The translations under genes and the position numbers were made by a program. A stretch of DNA of 23,520 bases from a virus. Shown here one piece after another: positions 13,698 to 20,196 of this stretch (positions are counted from its first letter, which is position 1; each line of letters begins with the position of its first letter). The notes under the pieces were generated by a model that did no database searches, was not told where the DNA came from, and saw only the letters and a list, made by a program, of their open reading frames with translations. The DNA is taken from the IMG/VR virus record IMGVR_UViG_3300030098_003492, positions 1-23,520 of that record; one strand, given 5' to 3'.

Positions 13698-16103
13698 ATG
13701 ATTATTACAGAAGCAAATAATAAAATTCATCTCCGTTGGAGGGATGATAATAACGTAAGACGATGGGAGGAACATGACTTTTCTCCATACTTTTATATTG
13801 AGAAAGGGTCTGAAATGCCTGAAGTAATAACTTCTTCAACAAGATATGGGACAATGAGAATTCGACCTAATTATACATGGGGTGAATGGGTAAGTTTAGA
13901 TGGCAAAGAATTACTTAAAGTTAGTTTTGAAACATCAGCAGAATTATACAAAGCCCGTGACCATTGGGAAACTACCTACGAGGCAGATATTTCGGTAGCC
14001 CGAAAGTATGCAGTAGATTGTATGGAGGAAGTAAAGGACTATAATTTAAGAAAGTGGTATCTTGATATTGAAACTCAAGTAGGAGGAACATTTAACGATG
14101 CAGTAAATATGTTATGTTTCTATGATTCTTACAGTAAAGAATATACTGTAATGTCTTGGTTCCCTGTTGACCCTCTTCCAGAATATGATAATGTATTAGT
14201 TTATAGTAGCGAAAAAGAACTATTAGAAGCATTTGTTAATTTTATGGAGGAACAAGACCCTGATATGATTATTGGATGGTACGTTTTAGGGTTCGATATT
14301 CCTCACATAATAAAAAGATTGGTAGAGAATGAGATTAACCCACGCAGATTATCCCCTCTAAATGAGGTTAAAGGTGTATCACATAATAAAATATACAATG
14401 TGAACTACACAAATACCTCTCAACCTATCAAGGGAAGAATTACTTACTGTCTAATGACACGCTTTGAACGTTTATGGATTGACTCGCAACGTGGAACATT
14501 ACCATCACTAAGTTTAGACTACTGTTCAAAAGCCTTATTAGGCGATGAAGCAGGAAAAAATAAGTCAGAAGCAAAATTCTCTGATGAGGAATTCTTTCAA
14601 CGCTCATGGTTTGAAGATACTGAAGTATTTATTGAGTATAACAGAGTGGATGTAGAATTGATGGTTCGTATGGATGAAGAAATGAACATTAGTGAAAATG
14701 ATTATGCGCTACAAAAATTGCTAATTTGTCCGTTTGATTGTGTATTTTATAATTCACAAATGGGCGCGGCATATTTTATGCGTCATGCAGATTGGAAAGC
14801 ACCAACAGGTGTTAAAGGAAGCAAAGAAAAATATGAAGCGGCCTTCGTTATGAATCCCGTTGAAGAAAATACTTTCGGCCTACATGATACAATAGCAGTA
14901 TTTGATTTCAAATCTCTTTACCCAAGTATGATGGCGGCAAGAAATATTTCATGGGAAACTATGACACATAAACAGGACGCTTATCAAATTGATTTTAGTG
15001 TTCCGAAGAATCTAAGAGAGTGGGCTAAGGGTTCATCCGATGTGTCATTTGAAAAAGATACGTTAGGGATTTTACCCAAAGCGGTTCTTAGTCTAATGAA
15101 GATGAGAGATGGTTACAAAAAGGCCCGTAAGGAGGCGACTAACGCTGAAGAATACAGAAAATGGGATTCAGCACAGATGGCTACAAAACGAGTTGTAAAT
15201 GCGTTCTATGGTGTTTTAGCAAAAGATGGGTATGGTTGGGGCGATATGAGAATGGCGGCGGCTATTACTGCAAGTGCAAGAGAAGCCATGAGAGCAGTAG
15301 CATTCAAAGCAATTGAGTTTGGTTATGATGTGAAATATGGTCATACAGATTCTATCTTTGTTAAGGTAAAAGGTGTGGAAGATGCTAAACAATTATGCAT
15401 TAGATTAAATGATTATATTAGAAATGAAGTATTCAATGATTGCGTTGAGTTAGAATTTGAAAAGTTAGCACAATCGTTCTTCTTATCAAAGAAGAAGAAT
15501 AGGTACTGTGGTTACTTATCTTGGAAAGATGGTAATCATTTAGATGAACCTGAATTCTTTGTGATGGGTTTCGAAATGAAAAAGAGTAACGAAACTAAAT
15601 TGGCAAAAGAATTTCAGAAAACGGTATTAAAAATGGTAGCATCAGGAGAAACAGAAAATGATGTTACAAGTTATGCAAGAAAATTATACAAGAATGTTAA
15701 GACAGGAAAACATGATTTAAATTCTGTCGTTAAAAGAAGTCGTCTTAGAACACCCCTTGAAGAATATAAGACTGTGGCAGGAGGAACCGCAGGTGTTTAT
15801 TACATAAACAATTATACTAATATTCCGGGAATAGATGTAGGCGATAGTTATTATTTCTATGCAGTAGATAATAAAGGAATTGTGGGACACCCAATTAAGT
15901 ATGAATATAGAGGTAGAGTCCGTAGTGTAGAATATATTGCTTGTAAAAAGGTTGATGATGTAATTAAATCATTCCCTGTCAATTGGCAAAAATTAGCCGA
16001 TTCAGAAATTGTTAAGAAGGTTTCTCTTATCTATGATAGTTTAGGATGGGACTTGGTGGGAATTTCAGAATCAGGAAAGCAAACATTATTAAGTGAGTGG
16101 TGA
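13698..16103 (+). CDS. Family B DNA polymerase
   Basis: 801 residues with both exonuclease and polymerase domains. Exo I is LDIET with Asp123 and Glu125; Exo II is GWYVLGFDIP, keeping the Asp but lacking the usual Asn; Exo III is EYNRVDVELM. Polymerase motif A is DFKSLYPS with Asp403, motif B is KRVVNAFYG, and motif C is YGHTDS at about 547-552, where the first Asp of the usual YGDTDS is His549 and the metal-binding Asp551 is kept. The C-terminus ends KQTLLSEW, a PIP box in position and spacing (Q-x-x-L-x-x-W), so the enzyme should bind the viral PCNA. It is the replicative polymerase. The last two codons, TGG TGA, form the ribosome binding site of the next gene. Confidence 0.97.
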   Translation: MIITEANNKIHLRWRDDNNVRRWEEHDFSPYFYIEKGSEMPEVITSSTRYGTMRIRPNYTWGEWVSLDGKELLKVSFETSAELYKARDHWETTYEADISVARKYAVDCMEEVKDYNLRKWYLDIETQVGGTFNDAVNMLCFYDSYSKEYTVMSWFPVDPLPEYDNVLVYSSEKELLEAFVNFMEEQDPDMIIGWYVLGFDIPHIIKRLVENEINPRRLSPLNEVKGVSHNKIYNVNYTNTSQPIKGRITYCLMTRFERLWIDSQRGTLPSLSLDYCSKALLGDEAGKNKSEAKFSDEEFFQRSWFEDTEVFIEYNRVDVELMVRMDEEMNISENDYALQKLLICPFDCVFYNSQMGAAYFMRHADWKAPTGVKGSKEKYEAAFVMNPVEENTFGLHDTIAVFDFKSLYPSMMAARNISWETMTHKQDAYQIDFSVPKNLREWAKGSSDVSFEKDTLGILPKAVLSLMKMRDGYKKARKEATNAEEYRKWDSAQMATKRVVNAFYGVLAKDGYGWGDMRMAAAITASAREAMRAVAFKAIEFGYDVKYGHTDSIFVKVKGVEDAKQLCIRLNDYIRNEVFNDCVELEFEKLAQSFFLSKKKNRYCGYLSWKDGNHLDEPEFFVMGFEMKKSNETKLAKEFQKTVLKMVASGETENDVTSYARKLYKNVKTGKHDLNSVVKRSRLRTPLEEYKTVAGGTAGVYYINNYTNIPGIDVGDSYYFYAVDNKGIVGHPIKYEYRGRVRSVEYIACKKVDDVIKSFPVNWQKLADSEIVKKVSLIYDSLGWDLVGISESGKQTLLSEW

Positions 16104-16111
16104 ATAAAATG
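16098..16111 (+). promoter_or_regulatory. Stop codon fused with ribosome binding site (TGGTGA)
   Basis: The polymerase ends TGG-TGA (16098-16103). GGTGA at 16099-16103 is at the same time the ribosome binding site for ATG 16109, 5 nt further on, so termination and re-initiation are coupled. The in-frame GTG at 16100 is part of this site and should not be taken as a start. Confidence 0.7.
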
Positions 16112-16579
16112 AATATAGTAAAACAAATAACAGGAATAAAAAATAGAATGCTTGAGTTAGAAACAGAATATCTCAAGTTAGAAGAAGAAATGGAAGCATT
16201 GTCAATAAGACAAAAAGAAGAATGGGTTAAAACGGGAGAGTGTAAAATTTGTGGTGCCGAGGGTTATACTGAATGGCATCATATTATTTCACAACACCGT
16301 TGTCGTGAAGAAGGATTAGAACATTTAATTACTGCAAGAAGTAACGTAATTGAACTGTGCAAACCTTGTCATGATTTAACTACGGCTTCTATGTTAAGAA
16401 AAAATATGCCTACCAATAGTAAGGTGTCTGAAGAAAATGAAGATTTAGAACCTACTGAAAGACAATTGAATTACATAAAGAAATTGGGTGGAAGTCCACC
16501 TGAAGGATTAACGAGAAAGGGGGCAAGTCAATTAATTGACGAACTAAAAAACTTGAAAGAAGGTCATGCGAAAAAGTAA
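16109..16579 (+). CDS. HNH endonuclease with C-terminal helical domain
   Basis: 156 residues in three parts. Residues 1-45 form a coiled coil (MLELETEYLKLEEEMEAL). Residues about 45-97 form an HNH/treble-clef nuclease: CKICG, WHHII with the catalytic His, then an Asn (SNVIELC), and CKPCHD as the second zinc pair. Residues about 115-150 (PTERQLNYIKKLGG, GASQLIDELKN) are a short domain found at the ends of various phage nucleases and helicases. The site may nick or cut DNA in recombination, repair or host takeover; being solitary, it could also be a free-standing homing-type enzyme. ATG 16109 is set by GGTGA 16099-16103. Confidence 0.82.
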   Translation: MNIVKQITGIKNRMLELETEYLKLEEEMEALSIRQKEEWVKTGECKICGAEGYTEWHHIISQHRCREEGLEHLITARSNVIELCKPCHDLTTASMLRKNMPTNSKVSEENEDLEPTERQLNYIKKLGGSPPEGLTRKGASQLIDELKNLKEGHAKK

Positions 16580-16591
16580 GAGAGCGTGACC
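16562..16591 (+). other. Stem-loop across a stop codon
   Basis: GGTCATGC (16562-16569) pairs with GCGTGACC (16584-16591) over 8 bp with one G-U pair and a 14-nt loop. The stop codon of the HNH gene (16577-16579) sits in the loop. There is no T-tract, so termination is unlikely; attenuation or mRNA processing between the HNH and nuclease genes is possible. Confidence 0.42.
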
Positions 16592-16614
16592 CAAACTATG
16601 AAAAGGTGATTAGA

Positions 16615-17475
16615 ATGAGAAAAGAAAACGGAGAATACACATACAAGTGGGAACCATCAAATGAGAAACCAATACTGAAGATTACAAAATCTTCATTGGG
16701 CTCATTTGGTTTTTGCCCTCTTAACTATAAATACGGCTATCTTGATAGCATTAGACAAAAAACAAGTCCCGCCATGATTAAAGGAACAGTTATCCACAAT
16801 GCACAAGAAGAGTTCTGGAAAATGGTTGATGTTGAAGAAGCAAGAAAGTTAGCAGATGACCCAATGAAATTACAAAAACATTTCAGAGGGTTATACCCTG
16901 AAGCACCTGAAGAAGATTATGAAGATATTTACAGGGCTATGACGGCATATAATACAGAACGATTTATTGAATGTATTGATGAAAACACATTAGATAATTT
17001 TGTTCCTGTGGGTAATGAAATAATGTTGAATGCTTCCTTCACTACTGAAGATGGCATAGAGGTTCACCTACAAGGAATTATTGACCGTATCTTTTATGAA
17101 GATGGTGGTTATATTCCTATGGAATTAAAGACAGGTGCATGGAAAGATACCAAGAAAACAATGATGCGAAAAGAAATGGCTTTCTACAAAATGTTATTTG
17201 AGAATGCAGACCCTGATGATATTAGAGCGGCAGGATTAGACCCTGATATTCCCTTTACACATTGGGGATGGTATTACCCTGCTAGTAATTATGTTTGGGT
17301 TGAGAAAGTATCTAAGCGTTCTCAAACTGCTGTATTAAATTCAATTGATAAATTGATTAATGCTTATGTAGAAAAAGAATTTCCTGCCGCCTACTACTAC
17401 AAGAAATGTATTCATTGTGGGCATTATGACCATTGTGAAGCCGCAGATGGAGGTTCTCAAAATGACTGGTTCTAG
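16615..17475 (+). CDS. Cas4/AddB-like PD-(D/E)XK nuclease with Fe-S cluster
   Basis: 286 residues. The GTVIHNAQEEF segment holds the conserved His, and GIIDRIF followed by MELKTG gives the Asp and Glu-x-Lys of the PD-(D/E)XK core. Four cysteines fit a 4Fe-4S site of the Cas4/AddB type: Cys34 (FCPLNYKY) and C-terminal Cys265, Cys268 and Cys274 (CIHCGHYDHC). Such proteins are 5'-3' ssDNA exonucleases acting in end resection, Okazaki maturation or recombination. No cas genes or CRISPR array are nearby, so a replication or recombination role is favoured. GGTGA 16605-16609 sets ATG 16615. Its end overlaps the next gene by 14 nt. Confidence 0.88.
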   Translation: MRKENGEYTYKWEPSNEKPILKITKSSLGSFGFCPLNYKYGYLDSIRQKTSPAMIKGTVIHNAQEEFWKMVDVEEARKLADDPMKLQKHFRGLYPEAPEEDYEDIYRAMTAYNTERFIECIDENTLDNFVPVGNEIMLNASFTTEDGIEVHLQGIIDRIFYEDGGYIPMELKTGAWKDTKKTMMRKEMAFYKMLFENADPDDIRAAGLDPDIPFTHWGWYYPASNYVWVEKVSKRSQTAVLNSIDKLINAYVEKEFPAAYYYKKCIHCGHYDHCEAADGGSQNDWF

Positions 17476-17716
17476 AAAAGCAAGATATTGGCATAAATTT
17501 GTAGATGAAGTATTTGTAGATAATTTGACAAGTAGACAAATTGCTGATAGATTAATTAGTCATCTACAAGAAATTAGTAATAGTAAAGCAAATTGGAGAA
17601 ATGCACCAACACAAAGACAGGTAACTTCCTATTTGGTAATTTCTCCTAAATATGAAAAGATACCTTATGAATACATAACTAATAAAGGATGTAAATGGAG
17701 GCGTAAAGATGAGTGA
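17462..17716 (+). CDS. Unknown helical protein; paralogue of gene at 7228
   Basis: 84 residues. The whole protein matches, by eye, the domain of the protein at 7228-7584 (see HKFVDEVFVDNLTSRQIAD and RQVTSYLVISPKYEKI), without the zinc tail. The N-terminus and C-terminus are basic (SRKARYWHK, CKWRRKDE). The Gln/Arg-rich third helix before YLVISPKY could be a recognition helix, so a winged-helix DNA-binding protein is plausible. GGAGGT at 17449-17454 lies 7 nt before ATG 17462; a start at 17417 lies within the Fe-S cysteines of the nuclease gene in another frame and is not supported. Confidence 0.75.
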   Translation: MTGSRKARYWHKFVDEVFVDNLTSRQIADRLISHLQEISNSKANWRNAPTQRQVTSYLVISPKYEKIPYEYITNKGCKWRRKDE

Positions 17717-17888
17717 AGAACTTTCAAACTTATTTAGTCAAATAAGAGAACAAATGAAAGTTAGAAATAGAGCCATTATTGGGTTAACAAGTATTGCTAT
17801 CCAACATCTTATGGATAATAACTATGATAAGTGTGAAGATACTTTGCGCTCGTTGATTATATCATTAGAAGGAGGCTACGAAGAATGA
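17709..17888 (+). CDS. Small helical protein, unknown (59 aa)
   Basis: 59 residues: MSEELSNLFSQIREQMKVRN, then an amphipathic helix pair (AIIGLTSIAIQHLMDNN and KCEDTLRSLIISL), ending GGYEE. It overlaps the upstream gene by 8 nt and the downstream zinc protein by 4 nt (ATGA). The diglycine near the end was considered as a ubiquitin-like tail, but the protein is all-helical. Function unknown. Confidence 0.68.
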   Translation: MSEELSNLFSQIREQMKVRNRAIIGLTSIAIQHLMDNNYDKCEDTLRSLIISLEGGYEE

Positions 17889-18058
17889 ATACTACAAGTG
17901 ATAAACCTGAAGAGTGTTGTTTATGTGGACAAAAAATGTATAATGTACACGAAACAAACAATGCTTTGCCTGTAAAAAATGGTAGGTGTTGTCACACTTG
18001 TAATCAAAAAATAGTCATACCTGCAAGAATGAAAGAAATCTTTGGGTATTATATGTAG
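17885..18058 (+). CDS. Small phage-type zinc-ribbon protein (57 aa)
   Basis: 57 residues with CCLCGQ at 11-16 and GRCCHTCNQ at 33-41, flanking NALPV. The pattern 'C-x-L-C-G ... HNA.PV..GRCC..CN...V.PAR' is a small zinc-ribbon family that recurs in many phages; here the His before NA is replaced (ETNNALPV). Its function is not established. It overlaps the preceding gene and is followed 8 nt later by ATG 18067, with GGTGA at 18058-18062 sharing a base with its stop codon. Confidence 0.75.
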   Translation: MNTTSDKPEECCLCGQKMYNVHETNNALPVKNGRCCHTCNQKIVIPARMKEIFGYYM

Positions 18059-18066
18059 GTGAGAAA

Positions 18067-18495
18067 ATGAGAGAAAAAATAGAAGAAGTAATAATGAAAA
18101 AGAATTGGTCTTTATCAGACATTTTAGATATGGATAGGTCAGTAGAAAACGTTGTGCAGGAAGTAATAACAGATATGACTACTGAAGAAAAATATTTGCT
18201 TGTAAAAGATATTGAATATGGTGGACCGAATGATATTACAGTAGGACAGATTGTTTCTATTGTAGTAAGAGAAGAACTAACTTTAGTAGCAAAACAAATA
18301 TTTAATTCGTATTTGAAAACAGCGCAGGTGAATTTTGATGATAAAATGGATAAAAGAAAAACTAAGAAACCTAAGACAGTCGTGGAAGATATACCTGAAA
18401 CTACTGAAGATAAGATAATGACATTGAAACAAAGAATTCGAGAAGATTCAAAACAATTAGATGACAAAGAAATGAGAGAACAAGGGATGATATGA
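18067..18495 (+). CDS. Unknown helical protein (142 aa)
   Basis: 142 residues. The N-terminal 90 residues are helical (KIEEVIMKKNWSLSDILDMD, TVGQIVSIVVREELTLVAKQIF). A basic segment follows (KMDKRKTKKPKT), then a charged C-terminal helix that may be coiled coil (ETTEDKIMTLKQRIREDS). No zinc ligands or enzyme motifs. GGTGA 18058-18062 sets the ATG. Its 3' end overlaps the primase gene by 4 nt (ATGA), so it may be a primase partner, for example a functional stand-in for the missing PriL, but there is no sequence sign of that. Confidence 0.75.
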   Translation: MREKIEEVIMKKNWSLSDILDMDRSVENVVQEVITDMTTEEKYLLVKDIEYGGPNDITVGQIVSIVVREELTLVAKQIFNSYLKTAQVNFDDKMDKRKTKKPKTVVEDIPETTEDKIMTLKQRIREDSKQLDDKEMREQGMI

Positions 18496-19532
18496 TGAAA
18501 TTTCCAAGAGAGATGTGGGCAGGTAGTTTGAGAAGTAATGCGAGAGAGCCTGCAAGAATCATTGTTAATAATAAAGAGGAATACAATGATTTCATTAAGA
18601 TGTATAATGGTAAGATGAATGTCTTTACATCTGTATATGATTATGAATACTTTTCACCCAACCGTGGGTTAGAGTATTCAATTATTCTTGACCGTATCTT
18701 TTTGGATTTTGATGCACATGATGGTGATTTAGAAGAGGCGTTTAATGCTTGTAACAAAATGCATACATGGTTATGTGAAAAAGATTACAAACATACTATT
18801 GCATTTTCTGGTCGAGGTTTTCATATCTTTGTGTATGGGGAAAGGACTCATTCACTTAGACGAATTAAAGCATTCTTTGATATTTGTCGTGACGTAGTGC
18901 ATGGTAGTAAAAGTTTAGATGATTTAGTTATCAACACAAGTAGACTTAGAAGGGTACAAAATACATATCATCTTGGTGCTAACCGTTGGTGTGTTCCTTT
19001 AGAAAGTAATGATTTGGATAGAGGGCTTAAGTGGATATTAAGTATATCAGACACACCACTAACAGGAAAACCTTTTGTATATGGTGAAAAATTAATTAAG
19101 TGGCCTGAAGTTAAAAGCATGGAAACTGTTGAGATTGAAATTGATTCAGTTGAAAGTCCGGGAGAATTACCTATCCTTCCATGTTTAAAGAATGCTATTA
19201 TGGCAGAAAACCCAAATCATAGAGCAAGAGTATTACTTGTTCAATGGTACAATGAATTACTTTCTGAATTAGCAATCGTTCAAGCAGAAGAAGATATGAA
19301 ACCAAGAGATGTTAGTGGAGGTGCATTAGAAATGATTGCAAAACAAATAGAATCTGAAATAGAAATTATTGCAGATAATGAAGATGTGTGGATTGATTAC
19401 AATAGAATGACAACAAAAGGTCATGTAGATTTCATTGTAAATAATAGATACATGGCACCAAGTTGTAGTACATTAATCAATGAAGGATTATGCGTAGGTA
19501 AATGTTGGAGGTATGGGCATGATTCAAATTGA
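18492..19532 (+). CDS. Archaeo-eukaryotic primase (PriS-like)
   Basis: 346 residues, catalytic primase of the AEP superfamily. Motif I is LDFDAH with Asp72 and Asp74, motif II is SGRGFHIFV with Ser106 and His111, and motif III is the RLRRVQNTYH region, equivalent to 'RL.R.P.S.H'. The C-terminus ends with a Cys cluster (SCSTLINEGLCVGKCWRYGH) that could bind zinc or replace a PriL function. No separate PriL gene is visible here, so the protein may act alone as in plasmid and viral primases. The start at 18492 (ATGATG) overlaps the previous stop, and the 3' end overlaps the ERCC4 nuclease gene. The candidate helicase is two genes downstream. Confidence 0.9.
   Translation: MMKFPREMWAGSLRSNAREPARIIVNNKEEYNDFIKMYNGKMNVFTSVYDYEYFSPNRGLEYSIILDRIFLDFDAHDGDLEEAFNACNKMHTWLCEKDYKHTIAFSGRGFHIFVYGERTHSLRRIKAFFDICRDVVHGSKSLDDLVINTSRLRRVQNTYHLGANRWCVPLESNDLDRGLKWILSISDTPLTGKPFVYGEKLIKWPEVKSMETVEIEIDSVESPGELPILPCLKNAIMAENPNHRARVLLVQWYNELLSELAIVQAEEDMKPRDVSGGALEMIAKQIESEIEIIADNEDVWIDYNRMTTKGHVDFIVNNRYMAPSCSTLINEGLCVGKCWRYGHDSN
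19507..19521 (+). promoter_or_regulatory. GGAGGT ribosome binding site deciding the ERCC4 start
   Basis: GGAGGT (19507-19512) touches ATG 19513 with no spacer but lies 6 nt before ATG 19519. The second ATG is therefore the likelier start; it gives the family N-terminus MIQIDSRE. Confidence 0.6.
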
Positions 19533-20196
19533 TAGTAGAGAAGATTCACAATTATCAAGAGCAGTAATAAAAATATGTGAACAACAAAAAATAGAATACG
19601 AAAAAATATGGTTAGAAATAGGAGATTATATTGTAGGAGATTGTTGCATCGAAGCAAAGTCGGCGGCAGATTTCTTACAATCAGTTAGAAATAATAGAAT
19701 ATTTAATCAATTAGATAACATGGATAGAACATACAATAAAAATATAATTTTAATATACGGAACATTAGATGACGCAATCGGTTACTTAGAAAGAACACAA
19801 TACAATTCAATACAATGGAGAACAAAATTAAAGAAAAAGTTTGTGGGCGCACTAACTTCTATCGCATTACATACAGATGTAAAACCTGTATGGGTAGATA
19901 GTTATCGAACGGCCGCTCACATTATCTTAGCAACAGTAGCACACATAGACAAAGAATTAGTTATACATAAAGAACTACCAAAGAAGATTAGAACAGACGA
20001 TGTAAGAGTAGATGTATTATCAGAAATAAAGGGTGTTTCTGTTGATAAAGCAAAAGCCCTATTAAAGTCCTTTGGAAGTATTGCAGAAATATCAATGGCT
20101 AATATTCCAGATATAGTTGAGATAAAAGGAATTGGCAATAAAACTGCATATAACATTTTAAAGGCACTAAATTCAGAAAACGAGGTGAAATATTAA
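19519..20196 (+). CDS. ERCC4/XPF/Mus81-type nuclease with HhH domain
   Basis: 225 residues. The nuclease domain starts with IDSREDSQL; GDYIVGDCCIEAKSAADF then gives the GDY...ERKxxxDF motif, with Ala replacing the Arg (EAK). LIYGTLDDAI and the helices that follow complete the domain, and the last 60 residues are a (HhH)2 DNA-binding domain (LSEIKGVSVDKAKALL, IVEIKGIGNKTAYNIL). It cuts branched or flap DNA, as in resolving replication forks. No SF2 helicase half is fused, unlike Hef. No PIP box is seen at its C-terminus, though crenarchaeal XPF has one. The stop overlaps the start of the next gene (TAATG). Confidence 0.93.
   Translation: MIQIDSREDSQLSRAVIKICEQQKIEYEKIWLEIGDYIVGDCCIEAKSAADFLQSVRNNRIFNQLDNMDRTYNKNIILIYGTLDDAIGYLERTQYNSIQWRTKLKKKFVGALTSIALHTDVKPVWVDSYRTAAHIILATVAHIDKELVIHKELPKKIRTDDVRVDVLSEIKGVSVDKAKALLKSFGSIAEISMANIPDIVEIKGIGNKTAYNILKALNSENEVKY

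Noticed and set aside
16615-17475. A CRISPR-associated Cas4
   Set aside because: No cas1, cas2 or repeat array is in the window, and the surrounding genes are replicative.
17709-17888. A ubiquitin-like modifier ending in GGYEE as substrate for the JAB protease
   Set aside because: The protein is all-helical and lacks the beta-grasp pattern. The GGI end of the protein at 5627 was rejected for a similar reason: it is a zinc finger.
18015-18467. A 150-codon minus-strand frame opposite the gene at 18067
   Set aside because: The plus-strand frame has a proper ribosome binding site and overlaps neighbours in operon style; the reverse product is a low-complexity Ser/Phe/Ile-rich shadow.
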